DNA of 64,000 nt, taken from Dyella sp. S184 (GTDB taxonomy: Bacteria; Pseudomonadota; Gammaproteobacteria; Xanthomonadales; Rhodanobacteraceae). Positions 53,890 through 63,635 of the stretch are shown here, in pieces. The translations under genes and the position numbers were made by a program. Under the pieces are notes generated by a model. It was not told the DNA's origin, did no database searches, and saw nothing but the letters and a program-made list of their open reading frames with translations. Position 1 is the first letter of the stretch. Every line of letters starts with the position of its first letter. The stretch is taken from positions 866,514 to 930,513 of the forward strand of contig NZ_LMUE01000002.1 of NCBI RefSeq assembly GCF_009766065.1, given 5' to 3'.

Positions 53890-54052
53890 CGCTCACGGCC
53901 TGAGCCACTGGAAGTGATGGCGATGGCGCGCGATCATGGGCGCCTTCCTTTCCCTATCCCACGTCATCCCACCCCACGCCATCGCGGGCATGTCGGGCCC
54001 GGCACGCGAATGCCCCTGCCGCAGATGACGTAGCTTGCCTGCAGGAATCACC

Positions 54053-55360
54053 GTGCACGATCAACTCGCTTCGCTCTATCCCGCGCATCTGGCCACACTG
54101 CGCGAACACGCCGACCACGCGCTCGCATTTGGCGGCTTCGACCACTTCGTAATCGCCGCCGGTACACCGCTGCGAAAATTTCTCGATGATCAGGACTACC
54201 CGTTCAAGGTCAATCCGCACTTCAAGCACTGGCTGCCGCTGACCGATGCCCCAGGTAGCTGGATCGCCTACACACCAGGCAGCAAGCCGAAGCTGATCTT
54301 CCTGCAGCCGCGCGACTACTGGCATGTAGTGCCGCAGGCGCCGGATGGCTACTGGGTGGAACATTTCGACGTCGTGATCGTGCGCAGCGCCGCCGATGCG
54401 GTGGCACAACTGCCTGCCGGCAACTGTGCAGTAATCGCAGCCGACGGCGATGGCGTCGAGGCGAACAACCCGTCGACCGTACTCGATTACCTGCACTGGC
54501 ATCGCAGCTACAAGACACCGTACGAACTCGCCCTGATGCGCGAAGCCAGCCACATCGGCGCGCGCGCGCATCGCGCAGCCGAAGCAGCATTCCGTGCCGG
54601 CCGCAGCGAGTTCGGCATCCACCTGACCTACCTCGCTGCCGCGCGCCAGACCGATGCCGAGCTGCCGTACTCCAGCATCGTCGGCCTCAACGAACATGGC
54701 GCGGTGCTGCACTACACGAACTTTGATCGCATACCGCCGGTGCACAGCCGCTCGTTCCTGATCGACGCCGGCGCCAGCGCGGCCGGTTACGCCAGCGACA
54801 TCACGCGCACCTACGCCACGCCACAAGCGGCGGAATTTCAGGCGCTGATCGACAGCGTCGATGCCGCCCAGCAGGGCTTCGTGGCAAAAGTGCGCGCCGG
54901 GCAGAGTTATCCCGAGCTGCACATCCACGCCCATCACGTGCTGGCCGGCGTACTGCGCGAACACGGTTTCATCCGCATGAGCGCGGAGAGCGCGGTCGAA
55001 TCCGGTGTCAGCAGCGCGTTCTTCCCGCACGGCCTCGGCCATCCGATCGGCCTGCAGGTACACGACGTCGGCGGCTTCCAGCAGAGTGAACGCGGCGGCA
55101 GCATCGCGCGGCCCGCCGGTCACCCCTACCTGCGCATGACTCGCGTGCTGGAACCCGGCATGGTGGTGACGATCGAGCCGGGCCTGTACTTCATCGACAT
55201 GTTGCTGGCCGAACTGCGCGAGAAGCCGGTATCCGCCGACATCGACTGGGCAAAGGTCGACGCATTCCGCCAATACGGCGGCATCCGCATCGAGGACGAC
55301 GTGGTGTGCACCGATGGCACGCCGGAAAACCTCACCCGCGATGCGTTCGCGCCGACCTGA
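54053..55360 (+). CDS. pepQ: Xaa-Pro dipeptidase
   Basis: The 435-residue PepQ is a metal-dependent M24 peptidase cleaving Xaa-Pro dipeptides. The GTG at 54053 gives VHDQLASLYPAHLATL, which aligns with E. coli PepQ, and AGGA lies 7 nt upstream. The pita-bread metal site is complete: Asp/Asp in LIDAGASAAGYASDITRTYA, His in PHGLGHPIGL, Glu in TIEPGLYF and Glu in IRIEDDV. It is monocistronic. Confidence 0.94.
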   Translation: MHDQLASLYPAHLATLREHADHALAFGGFDHFVIAAGTPLRKFLDDQDYPFKVNPHFKHWLPLTDAPGSWIAYTPGSKPKLIFLQPRDYWHVVPQAPDGYWVEHFDVVIVRSAADAVAQLPAGNCAVIAADGDGVEANNPSTVLDYLHWHRSYKTPYELALMREASHIGARAHRAAEAAFRAGRSEFGIHLTYLAAARQTDAELPYSSIVGLNEHGAVLHYTNFDRIPPVHSRSFLIDAGASAAGYASDITRTYATPQAAEFQALIDSVDAAQQGFVAKVRAGQSYPELHIHAHHVLAGVLREHGFIRMSAESAVESGVSSAFFPHGLGHPIGLQVHDVGGFQQSERGGSIARPAGHPYLRMTRVLEPGMVVTIEPGLYFIDMLLAELREKPVSADIDWAKVDAFRQYGGIRIEDDVVCTDGTPENLTRDAFAPT

Positions 55361-55551
55361 GCGCACCGATGCGGCCTCTTTTGCAGAAACGCCCCCTATC
55401 CACGAATAATCTTTACCTCAATCGTAACAACAGCATTCGTGCACTGGTTTGTTCTACATACTGCGACGATCCGCCACTGCGACATTGCTCCGCATAGGTG
55501 TAACAGCGTTAGAGCGTATGCTGACGTGCAGCTACTGCTCGGATTCGTCGC

Positions 55552-55782
55552 ATGCCTCGCTCAGCGCTTTCCAGCTCTTCGATTCAAGATGTAAATGTTT
55601 TGCGTCGTCCGCTGCGCCGGGTGACGCTCGAGCTGTTCGTTGTCATCGCACTCAAGATCGCGCTGCTGCTGCTGATCTGGTGGCTGCTCTTTGCGCCACA
55701 CCCGAAACCCGATACCCGCCCGGCCGCGATCGCGCGTCGGCTGGCACCCGCCGCACCCACCCCACCTGCAGGCCATCCATGA
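55552..55782 (+). CDS. cydP: Small cytochrome bd-associated membrane protein CydP
   Basis: The 76-residue protein has an arginine-rich cytoplasmic start (LRRPLRRVTLELFVV), one transmembrane helix (IALKIALLLLIWWLLFA) and a Pro/Ala-rich periplasmic tail. It matches the CydP small subunit described for cytochrome bd operons. Its stop overlaps the cydA ATG (ATGA), so it is made together with the oxidase. Confidence 0.82.
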   Translation: MPRSALSSSSIQDVNVLRRPLRRVTLELFVVIALKIALLLLIWWLLFAPHPKPDTRPAAIARRLAPAAPTPPAGHP

Positions 55783-57344
55783 TCATCGATACCGATGTCG
55801 TCACGTTGTCACGCCTGCAGTTTGCGCTGACCGCGCTCTACCACTTCCTGTTCGTGCCGCTGACGCTGGGCCTGGTGTGGATGCTGGCGATCATGGAGAG
55901 CGTCTACGTGATGACCGGGCGCGAGGTATGGAAGCGCATGGTGCAGTTCTGGGGCGTGCTGTTCGGCATCAACTTCGCGATGGGCGTGGCCACCGGTGTG
56001 ACGATGGAGTTCCAGTTCGGCATGAACTGGGCGTACTACTCGCATTACGTGGGCGATATCTTCGGTGCGCCGCTGGCGATCGAGGGGATGATGGCGTTCT
56101 TCCTCGAAGCAACCCTGGTTGGCGTGTTCTTCATGGGCTGGGAGCGCATCTCGCGGATCAAGCACCTGCTGGTGACCTGGTTCCTGGCGCTGGGTACCAG
56201 CCTGTCGGCGCTGTGGATCCTGGTCGCGAACGCGTGGATGCAGCATCCGGTCGGTGCCGCGTTCAATCCGCAGACGATGCGCATGGAAGTGACCTCGTTC
56301 TCCGAGGTGCTGTTCAATCCGGTGGCGCAGGACAAGTTCGTGCACACGGTGAGCGCGGGCTACGTGATGGGTGCGATGTTCGTGCTGTCGATCAGCGCCT
56401 GGTACCTGCTGCGCGGGCGCAATGTCGACTTCGCCAAGCGTTCGATGACGGTGGCAGCGAGTTTCGGACTGGCTGCGGCGCTGTCGGTGGTGGTGCTGGG
56501 CGACGCATCCGGCTACACCGTGTCGCTGAACCAGAAGATGAAGATGGCCGCGATCGAGGCGATGTGGCACACCGAACCGGCACCGGCCTCGTTCACCCTG
56601 ATCGGCATCCCGGACGTGCAGCAGCGCACGACGCACTTTGCAGTGAAGATTCCCTGGGTGATGGGCCTGATCGGCACCCATTCGACCGACCAGACCATGC
56701 CCGGTATCGCCGAGCTGGTGGACACCGCCAAGGGCCGCATCGGCAACGGCATCCAGGCCTATGACGCGATGCTGATGCTGCGCCAGGACAAGGACAACGC
56801 GCAGGCCAAGGCCACCCTCGCCGCGCACGACGAGGATCTGGGCTATGCCCTGCTGCTGAAGAAGTACGTCGATGACCCGCGACAGGCGACGCCGGCGGAT
56901 ATCCAGCAGGCCGCCGACAGCACGATCCCGAATGTGCCGGTGCTGTTCTGGGCGTTCCGCATCATGGTCGGCTGCGGCTTCTATTTCATCGCGCTGTTCG
57001 CGTTTTCGTTCTGGAAGGCGAGCAAGCGCCAGCTGGATAGCCAGCGCTGGTATCTGCGCTTGGCGCTGTGGAGCCTGCCGCTGCCGTGGGTGGCGATCGA
57101 GCTGGGTTGGATCGTTGCCGAATACGGCCGCCAGCCGTGGGCGATCGAAGGTGTCTTGCCGACCGCGCTTGGCGTGTCGTCGGTCAGCGCCGGTCAGGTC
57201 CTCACTTCGCTCGGAGGCTTCGTGCTGTTCTACACCGCGCTGGCGATCGTCGACGTGATGCTGATGCGGAAATTCATCCGCAAGGGGCCGGACGGTTTGG
57301 GCATCTGGCCGCCTGTCGACCCCTCCACCGCGGCTGGTCACTGA
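55779..57344 (+). CDS. cydA: Cytochrome bd ubiquinol oxidase subunit I
   Basis: The 521-residue protein is very close to E. coli CydA in length and has the long Q-loop, so it is the bd-I type rather than the short-loop CIO. The heme b595-ligand region [20 protein letters not shown], the [21 protein letters not shown] stretch, [13 protein letters not shown] and the quinol-site motif [15 protein letters not shown] are visible. It catalyses quinol oxidation at low oxygen. The ATG at 55779 overlaps cydP. The frame is open upstream but not related. Confidence 0.97.
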   Translation: MIIDTDVVTLSRLQFALTALYHFLFVPLTLGLVWMLAIMESVYVMTGREVWKRMVQFWGVLFGINFAMGVATGVTMEFQFGMNWAYYSHYVGDIFGAPLAIEGMMAFFLEATLVGVFFMGWERISRIKHLLVTWFLALGTSLSALWILVANAWMQHPVGAAFNPQTMRMEVTSFSEVLFNPVAQDKFVHTVSAGYVMGAMFVLSISAWYLLRGRNVDFAKRSMTVAASFGLAAALSVVVLGDASGYTVSLNQKMKMAAIEAMWHTEPAPASFTLIGIPDVQQRTTHFAVKIPWVMGLIGTHSTDQTMPGIAELVDTAKGRIGNGIQAYDAMLMLRQDKDNAQAKATLAAHDEDLGYALLLKKYVDDPRQATPADIQQAADSTIPNVPVLFWAFRIMVGCGFYFIALFAFSFWKASKRQLDSQRWYLRLALWSLPLPWVAIELGWIVAEYGRQPWAIEGVLPTALGVSSVSAGQVLTSLGGFVLFYTALAIVDVMLMRKFIRKGPDGLGIWPPVDPSTAAGH

Positions 57345-57354
57345 GGATATCGCC

Positions 57355-58485
57355 ATGCTCGACTACACCACGCTGCGGGTGATCTGGTGGGCCCTGCTCG
57401 GCACCCTGCTGATCGGCTTCGCGATCATGGACGGCTTCGATTTCGGCGTCGCCGGCCTGCTCAAGATCCTGGGCCGCGACAACGAAGAACGGCAAGTGCT
57501 GCTGGAGGGCATCGAACCGACCTGGGAGGGCAACCAGGTGTGGTTCATCCTCGCCGGCGGGGCGACGTTCGCGGCCTGGCCGACACTTTATGCCGTGTCG
57601 TTTTCCGGCATGTATCTGGCGATCGCGCTGGTGCTGCTGGCCTTTATCCTGCGCCCGGTTGGCTTCAATTTCCGCGGCAAGATCCATGATCCACGCTGGG
57701 CGTCGCTGTGGGACTGGGTACTCACCGGTTCCGGAGTGGTGGTGATGCTGGTCGCCGGCGTTGCGTTCGGCAACCTGTTCCTCGGCGCGCCGTTCCGGTT
57801 CGACGGCGACTTGCGCATGAGCTGGCATGGCGGTTTCTTCGAGCTGCTGCATCCCTTCGCACTGCTGTGCGGTCTGGTCTCGCTGAGCATGCTGCTGGCG
57901 CACGGTGCCTGCTGGGCGGCGTTGAAGGCCGACCACGCGATCGCGGTGCGCGCGGTGAAGATCGCGCGCTGGATGACGCTGATCTATGCCGCCCTTTACG
58001 TGCTGGCCGGTATCTGGGTGGCTTATGGGCTGTCCGGTTACGCGATAGGCAGCCCCATCGTGACCGACGGCGCCTCCAATCCGCTCTACAAGCAGGTCGC
58101 CGTCGGTGGTAGCTGGTTTGCCAGCTACATGCAATATCCGTGGTTCTGGATCGCACCGGTCCTGGCGCTGGTCTCGGCCGTCGGCGTACAGGCGTTGATC
58201 GGCCGGCGCAGCGTTGCCGGCTTCATCGCCAGCAGCCTGATGGTCGGCAGCACGATCGCCTCGGCCGGTTTCGCGCTGTTCCCCTTCCTGCTGCCGTCCA
58301 GCCTCGATCCGCGTTCCAGCCTCACCGTATGGGACGCGTCCTCCAGCCAGGGCACCTTGCAGTTGATGCTGATCGTCACCGTCGTGCTGCTGCCGATCGT
58401 TTTGCTCTATACCAGCTGGGTGTACCGCGTGATGCGCGGGCGGGTCACCCTCGAACAGGTGCGCAAAGCGCATGGCGGTTATTGA
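57355..58485 (+). CDS. cydB: Cytochrome bd ubiquinol oxidase subunit II
   Basis: The 376-residue protein has eight or more hydrophobic helices. It opens [20 protein letters not shown], then [11 protein letters not shown] and [20 protein letters not shown], the CydB signature. It is the second core subunit of the oxidase, 10 bp after cydA and 15 bp before cydX. Confidence 0.97.
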   Translation: MLDYTTLRVIWWALLGTLLIGFAIMDGFDFGVAGLLKILGRDNEERQVLLEGIEPTWEGNQVWFILAGGATFAAWPTLYAVSFSGMYLAIALVLLAFILRPVGFNFRGKIHDPRWASLWDWVLTGSGVVVMLVAGVAFGNLFLGAPFRFDGDLRMSWHGGFFELLHPFALLCGLVSLSMLLAHGACWAALKADHAIAVRAVKIARWMTLIYAALYVLAGIWVAYGLSGYAIGSPIVTDGASNPLYKQVAVGGSWFASYMQYPWFWIAPVLALVSAVGVQALIGRRSVAGFIASSLMVGSTIASAGFALFPFLLPSSLDPRSSLTVWDASSSQGTLQLMLIVTVVLLPIVLLYTSWVYRVMRGRVTLEQVRKAHGGY

Positions 58486-58500
58486 AAGGAGCGCAAGCTG

Positions 58501-58641
58501 ATGTGGTATTTCTCATGGATACTCGGACTGGGACTGGCCTGTGCCTTCGCCATCCTCAATGCGATGTGGTACGAGGTGCACGCCACCGATATAGCGAACC
58601 GCGAGCGCAATGATGCGGAATTGCCGGACGAACTGAGCTAG
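58501..58641 (+). CDS. cydX: Cytochrome bd small subunit CydX
   Basis: The 46-residue protein has a single helix (MWYFSWILGLGLACAFAILN) and the conserved AMWYE segment directly after. AAGGAG lies 8 nt before the ATG. CydX stabilises the heme groups of CydAB. It closes the cydP-cydA-cydB-cydX operon. Confidence 0.93.
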   Translation: MWYFSWILGLGLACAFAILNAMWYEVHATDIANRERNDAELPDELS

Positions 58642-58920
58642 CGTTCAGCAGTTTTGTCTCATCTGCGACCTCATTTTGCGCTCAGTGCGATAGCGCACAG
58701 ACGTACAAGCTCCCACACGCGCATCGTATTGACATGGTTGTCGGCTTGAATCCGACGCTATTCGATTTTTGCTTGCCAAGCTACCCCGTAAACCGTTTGC
58801 GGTATTGGTTTCTATCGATCTCGATTGGACTTTGGTGTTGCGGGTGTTGGCGAACGATGATCTTGGATGCTCTGGTGATTACCGACCGAGCCGCGTTTAG
58901 CTACTGAAGGAGATCGCACA

Positions 58921-59478
58921 ATGTCAGCCATTCCAACCGGGCAGCCACCAAGCATTGCTGAACTTGAAGGCGATCATTGGCTCGAAAAGTTGAGCGACGG
59001 AAGTCGTGTATTGCTAAGGCCGATTCGTCCCGAAGATCGTGAGCGCGAAAGAAAATTCATCGATCGGTTGTCGTCTGAATCGCGCCATTTTCGCTTTCTC
59101 GGCGAGATTCGTGAGGCGAGCCCATCGCTGCTTGACCAACTTGTAAACATCGACTACCACAACAGCATGGCCTTCGTCGCTCTGGTGCACGACAACGGCA
59201 CCCTGCGCGAGGTCGGGGTGAGCCGTTACAGTGCTTCGGGCGACGACAAACATTGCGAGTGTGCAGTGACGGTCGCCGACGACTGGCAACGTCGGGGTCT
59301 AGGCGTTGCATTGATGCGACATCTAATCGACTTGGCGCGCCAAAATGGCTTTCGTCAGATGTTCTCGATGGACTCTGCAGCCAACGAACCGATGCGTGAG
59401 CTGGCTAAGTACCTTGGCTTTCGATGCACGCGCGATTCGGAAGATGCCACCCAAGTCATGCATACCCTTGTTTTGTGA
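58921..59478 (+). CDS. GNAT family N-acetyltransferase
   Basis: The 185-residue protein has the GNAT acetyl-CoA motif ADDWQRRGLGVALMRHL (about residues 120-136). A typical beta-alpha core surrounds it (VLLRPIRPEDRERERKFIDR upstream; ANEPMRELAKYLGF downstream). Such stand-alone domains resemble the acetyltransferase part of protein lysine acetylases, but the substrate is unknown. A strong AAGGAG site lies 8 nt upstream. Base composition is lower in GC than the core genes, suggesting accessory origin. Confidence 0.85.
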   Translation: MSAIPTGQPPSIAELEGDHWLEKLSDGSRVLLRPIRPEDRERERKFIDRLSSESRHFRFLGEIREASPSLLDQLVNIDYHNSMAFVALVHDNGTLREVGVSRYSASGDDKHCECAVTVADDWQRRGLGVALMRHLIDLARQNGFRQMFSMDSAANEPMRELAKYLGFRCTRDSEDATQVMHTLVL

Positions 59479-59866
59479 TGTGAATCGACAAGATTGGTCG
59501 CCCGAAGGAGCCTTCAATCACTGGATCGCAAGAGGCGCGACTGGAATATCGGGCATAAAGAACGCTCACCAGTCAGTTTCTATGGAGAGTCTGTTGCAGC
59601 GAGAACGTGCTGTGTGAGGCATGAAAGATCGAAGAAGCATTCAAGCTTACTTCTGGGCGTCTACGATAAGTGCCAGCGCATAGACCGACGCGCCATCGTT
59701 GAGCTTCTAACTGCGATGGATACGGTATCTCTTGAGCATTACCCGAATGGCAACACCCACTTTGGCACGTCAATGCGAGAAGCATAGTAAAGGTGACGGG
59801 GTTCGTACTTTTTAATGGCAGGATGTGTCACTGATGATCCACAACGAATATTGCTTTGATTCCTGC

Positions 59867-59897
59867 GGGCCGGAACCATCGCGTCGCAAACCGGCCC
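59867..59897. repeat. Inverted repeat upstream of the sigma-54 promoter
   Basis: The arms GGGCCGG (59867-59873) and CCGGCCC (59891-59897) are separated by 17 nt, about 30-60 bp upstream of the -24 element. It could be an activator-binding site or chance in GC-rich DNA. Confidence 0.35.
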
Positions 59898-59928
59898 AGT
59901 GCCTGCTTTAACCGTTTCAAAGGGGGCA

Positions 59929-59943
59929 TGGCACGTAGCTTGC
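59929..59943 (+). promoter_or_regulatory. Sigma-54 (-24/-12) promoter of the SCPU pilus operon
   Basis: TGGCACGTAGCTTGC matches the RpoN consensus TGGCACR-N4-TTGC with GG and GC exactly 10 nt apart (GG 59930-59931, GC 59942-59943). The predicted start is near 59955, about 36 nt before the pilin ATG. Transcription would need an enhancer-binding activator. Confidence 0.8.
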
Positions 59944-59990
59944 GTACGGTTTCCATGCAAAGCATTTAAACCTAACCAAAGAGAATCGCC

Positions 59991-60509
59991 ATGATGTTCA
60001 AAAAAACCCTGCTTGCCACCGCCGTACTCGTTTTCGGTGGTTTTGCCATCAATGCCTCAGCCGCAACGCAACCAACTTCCTTTGCAGTCACTGCAACCGT
60101 CATCAATGACTGCGTCATCAGCAGTACCAATATTGCGTTTGGTAACTATGATCCGACCGTCGCCACCGTTATCACGGCGCAGGGTGCGGTCACCGCCTTG
60201 TGCACCATGGGTGACGTTGTCTCGGTAGGCCTCAACCAAGGCCTTACCCCGGGTACCGGTTCAACTGCAGCGGTGCCCGTCCGCCAGATGGTCAACGGCA
60301 CCAACGATCTGCCCTATCACATCTATATCGCCAGTAGCGGCACCACGGAATGGGGCACCGGAACGGTAGGTACCAACGAACCGGCAGCGCAGACCTCGGC
60401 CAGCGTCCTCATCCCACTCAGTTTCGTGACCTATGGCTCGCTGCCGGCCCACGCAAATGTACCGGCTGGCAGTTACAGCGACACGGTCGTTGCCACGGTG
60501 ACGTACTGA
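59991..60509 (+). CDS. Spore coat U/Csu-type major pilin (SCPU domain)
   Basis: The 172-residue protein has a signal peptide (KTLLATAVLVFGGFAINASA). A SCPU/CsuA-B-like domain follows: SFAVTATVINDCVISSTNIA, then FGNYDPTVATV, two Cys early in the mature chain and the C-terminal donor strand DTVVATVTY. It is the likely shaft subunit of an archaic (sigma-clade) chaperone-usher pilus. It is the first gene behind the sigma-54 promoter. Confidence 0.9.
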   Translation: MMFKKTLLATAVLVFGGFAINASAATQPTSFAVTATVINDCVISSTNIAFGNYDPTVATVITAQGAVTALCTMGDVVSVGLNQGLTPGTGSTAAVPVRQMVNGTNDLPYHIYIASSGTTEWGTGTVGTNEPAAQTSASVLIPLSFVTYGSLPAHANVPAGSYSDTVVATVTY

Positions 60510-60579
60510 GGCAGCTTCATGGGCGGAATGGCGTTTTCGTCATTGACCGTATGCCACTTCCGCCCTGGAAGCTTCTGCC

Positions 60580-61362
60580 ATGATTCGTCACCACACTATC
60601 GCCGGCGCCCAAACCCTGATCGGATTTCTGTTTGTCATGGTGCTGTCAGTGGCGAGCGCCGCCACGTTTTCCGTAAGCCCGACCCGGGTCGAGCTGGATG
60701 CTCGTCACCGTGCTGCCATCCTCACCTTCAGCAATAGCGGTGACGAGCCGTTGCGCATGCAGGTTCGCACGATGCGCTGGAGCGTGGCAGCCGATGGCCA
60801 ATGGCAACTGATTCCCAGCGATGATCTGATCGCCACCCCTGAGTTGCTCGAGATCGCTCCGGGACATAGCGTGCAACTGCGTATCGGCAGCTTGCTTGAT
60901 GCCGGTGCCAGCGAAGCAAGTTATCGCTTGCTGATCGATGAGCTTCCCAATCTCTCCGACAACAAATCGGTGCACAGCCCGGAGATCAAGGTGCTGACCC
61001 AGGTGAGTCTGCCGGTCTTTGTCGAGCCTGCGCAGGTCACACGTTCGCCAGTGTTGAGTGCGGCAACTATCGAACATGGCGTCATGGTGGTTGGCATAAG
61101 TGACAAAGGTACCCAGCGGCTGGACCCGCAGAGTGTCAAGGTAACCGTGACCGATCGCATGGGCCATGTACTCGGCCAGCACGACCAGATCGCGAACTAT
61201 GTCCTGCCAGGCAGCACATGGTTCTTGCGCATGAAATGGCCGGCTAATATTTGTTCGCGCATAGCATCGGTGTCGGTGTCCTGGCCAGGCATGGCAAACA
61301 CATCGCTCACTCACCCCATCAGTACAGGCGCCGAGGCATGCGAGGGCATAAGTTCTCTCTGA
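60580..61362 (+). CDS. Periplasmic pilus chaperone (Csu/FimC type)
   Basis: The 260-residue protein has a signal peptide (IGFLFVMVLSVASA) and an N-terminal PapD-like domain (FSVSPTRVELDARHRAAILT), then YRLLIDELPNLSDNKSV near the subunit-binding strand. The C-terminal Ig-like domain is present. It folds pilin subunits and delivers them to the usher. It overlaps the usher gene by 25 bp. Confidence 0.9.
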   Translation: MIRHHTIAGAQTLIGFLFVMVLSVASAATFSVSPTRVELDARHRAAILTFSNSGDEPLRMQVRTMRWSVAADGQWQLIPSDDLIATPELLEIAPGHSVQLRIGSLLDAGASEASYRLLIDELPNLSDNKSVHSPEIKVLTQVSLPVFVEPAQVTRSPVLSAATIEHGVMVVGISDKGTQRLDPQSVKVTVTDRMGHVLGQHDQIANYVLPGSTWFLRMKWPANICSRIASVSVSWPGMANTSLTHPISTGAEACEGISSL

Positions 61363-63635
61363 TCTGCCTCGCACTGCTCGCAGCCACTCCACTCATGGCG
61401 CAGCCAGACAAAATGTTGCTGGAACTTTGTATCAATGGCAGTTGCTATGGCACCGCTTTCGTAGTCGTGCGCAACCAGCACACCCTGGTAGACGAAGACG
61501 CACTCCAGCGCGCCCATCTGCCCTTGCAAAACACACAGGAACAGACCATCGGATCCAGGCACTTCGTCGACATGAGCGCCTACGACCGCGGCAGCCAAAT
61601 TCAATTGGATGAGGCTAGTGGCCGGTTGTCGGTGACCTTACCCGCCAGTGCGTTCGGAAATCACATAGTCGATCTGAATCCGCGCCCTTCAAAACTTACG
61701 CCAACAGCGGTGCCCAGCGCCTTCGTCAACTATGCGCTTAACGTCGGTACACAACGCAGTGACTCCTATGTGTATCTCGATGCCGGCCTCGCTTATGGGC
61801 AGGGGCTGTTGCGCGACAACCCTTCCTGGAATCCGACCGAGGGATTCTCCCGAGGCCTGACCCGGTTCGAATACGATGACACCGATAATATGCAACGCTG
61901 GACCATCGGTGATCAGTACGCCTATTCCAGCGATGGCCTCGGTGGCACGGCTCTGCTGGGCGGTATCGGTGTTGCACGCGCCTTTGATCTCAACCCGTAT
62001 CTGATTACCTTTCCACAGCCAACCATCAGCGGGCTGCTACAAGCGCCAGGTACGCTCGACGTCTATGAGAACGGCGTTCTGGTGGGACAGCGTCAGGTTC
62101 CTGCAGGTCCATTCAATCTGGCCAGTCTTGGACTGGGCGCTGGCGCCAACAACGTGCGTGTCGTGGTGCAGGATCCATTTGGCGGCACCACTGTACTGCA
62201 GCAGAACTTCTACGGCGCCAGCCAGATGCTGGCACAGGGCCTCAGCGATTACGCCTACGAGGTTGGCATAGAGCGTACTTCCACACTGGCCAATGGCTAT
62301 GAAGCCGGTCGAGGCGTGCTGTTGGCGCGTGAAAACTATGGCTTCACCGATGATGTGACTGCCGGTTATCGGGTCGAGGCCGAGAATGGCTTGGTCAATG
62401 CGGGCACGTCCGTGAGTCTGCGTCTACCCTTGGGCGTTCTGAGCACCGGTCTTGCTGCCAGCGATGCTGACGGATCCAGTGGTCATGGCAGTTCAGTGGC
62501 CTATCAGTTCAACGACCGCTATTTCAGTTTCGGCGCGGGGATGCAGGTGTACTCCAGCGCCTATCGCCGAGTCGGCGACGAATTGTTGCCGACATCCTTC
62601 CTGTCGCGCCGCGTGAGCTATGTCGACGCTACTTGGAATCCCGTATCGCGTCTGAGCCTGCAGATCAGTGCCGGAAATACCCTCTACAACGGTGGCACAC
62701 AGCAACGCAACATGGGTCTCAACAGTGCGCTTAACCTGGCTGGCGGCATGTCGTTGACGCTCGGCCTCAACCGGCAGCTCAATCACCCTGGCGCCAACGA
62801 CAGTCAGATAATGCTCAATTTGGTGATCTCGTTCGGCCACAGCAGCATCGGTTTCAATGCCACCCACGATGGCATCAATGGCAACAGTTACGGGTTATCC
62901 GCGCAACGCTCCGTCCCATCCGATAATGGTTGGGGTTACTCCGTCAATGCACAGAACGGAGATGAAGGCGCTTCCGGAATCGGCCAACTGGATTACCAGG
63001 GGAAGTATGGACTCGTGCAGCTAACGGACCAGCGCTTTGGCGGCCAAAGCAACGGCAGCATGCTGGTTTCCGGCAGCCTGGTCGCGCTGGACGACCATGT
63101 CTACGCGGGCCGCGTGCTGCAGAGCGGTTACGCATTGATCGAGACGCCCGGCACACCCGATGTCGAAATCACCCGCGAAAACCAACCCATCGGCAAAACC
63201 GATGCCGATGGCAATCTGCTGGTCACCAACTTGCTTCCTTACCAGGCGAACAAGGTCGGCATCGACCAGAACAGCGTGCCACTGCAGGACCAGATCGACA
63301 CCACCGACCAGATCATCAGTGTGCCGCGTCTGGGCGGAACGATTGTGCGTTTCGGTGTACACGCGCTGCACGCTGCACGAGGCGTGCTGCTACTTGATGG
63401 CAAGGTCGCACAATATGGCAACGCCACGCTCAAGACAAAGGACACCACCATGAAGACCCTGATCGGTCTGGATGGCAGCTTCTACTTCTCCGATCTGCCC
63501 GCTGGCAATTACGCATTACAAGCCGAGACGGCAGATGGCGATATGCGTTGTGCCTTCACTATGCCGAACAACACGCATCCCTTGACTAATCTGGGAAAAA
63601 TCGCCTGCACTCGCATTACCGGAGTGACACCATGA
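61338..63635 (+). CDS. Outer-membrane usher (Csu type)
   Basis: The protein has 765 residues from ATG 61338. A signal peptide (FSLICLALLAATPLMA) is followed by the usher N-domain, then the beta-barrel with its plug (PQPTISGLLQAPGTLDVYEN then GVLVGQRQVPAGPFNLASLG). C-terminal domains end near CAFTMPNNTHPLTNLG. It is the assembly pore of the archaic chaperone-usher pilus. The next gene overlaps its stop by 4 bp. Confidence 0.92.
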   Translation: MRGHKFSLICLALLAATPLMAQPDKMLLELCINGSCYGTAFVVVRNQHTLVDEDALQRAHLPLQNTQEQTIGSRHFVDMSAYDRGSQIQLDEASGRLSVTLPASAFGNHIVDLNPRPSKLTPTAVPSAFVNYALNVGTQRSDSYVYLDAGLAYGQGLLRDNPSWNPTEGFSRGLTRFEYDDTDNMQRWTIGDQYAYSSDGLGGTALLGGIGVARAFDLNPYLITFPQPTISGLLQAPGTLDVYENGVLVGQRQVPAGPFNLASLGLGAGANNVRVVVQDPFGGTTVLQQNFYGASQMLAQGLSDYAYEVGIERTSTLANGYEAGRGVLLARENYGFTDDVTAGYRVEAENGLVNAGTSVSLRLPLGVLSTGLAASDADGSSGHGSSVAYQFNDRYFSFGAGMQVYSSAYRRVGDELLPTSFLSRRVSYVDATWNPVSRLSLQISAGNTLYNGGTQQRNMGLNSALNLAGGMSLTLGLNRQLNHPGANDSQIMLNLVISFGHSSIGFNATHDGINGNSYGLSAQRSVPSDNGWGYSVNAQNGDEGASGIGQLDYQGKYGLVQLTDQRFGGQSNGSMLVSGSLVALDDHVYAGRVLQSGYALIETPGTPDVEITRENQPIGKTDADGNLLVTNLLPYQANKVGIDQNSVPLQDQIDTTDQIISVPRLGGTIVRFGVHALHAARGVLLLDGKVAQYGNATLKTKDTTMKTLIGLDGSFYFSDLPAGNYALQAETADGDMRCAFTMPNNTHPLTNLGKIACTRITGVTP

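Larger units (their letters stand above)
59479..59990. other. 512-bp gap before the pilus operon
   Basis: The gap is AT-richer than its surroundings. No gene with a ribosome site or family similarity is visible. Short frames (for example 59494-59787) look like gene debris. The right half holds an inverted repeat (59867-59897) and the sigma-54 promoter of the pilus operon. Confidence 0.5.

Noticed and set aside
54035-54052. TTG start for pepQ
   Set aside because: The GTG at 54053 has AGGA at good spacing and aligns with the known PepQ N-terminus.
55361-55551. An FNR/ANR box before cydP
   Set aside because: I looked for TTGAT-N4-ATCAA and found no acceptable match. Oxygen control cannot be claimed from the sequence.
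55809-57356. A 515-codon minus-strand frame opposite cydA
   Set aside because: It is an artefact of high-GC coding on the opposite strand. cydA is unmistakable.
59494-59787. A 97-codon frame after the GNAT gene
   Set aside because: It has a TTG start, no ribosome site and no recognisable motif. It is treated as possible debris rather than a gene.
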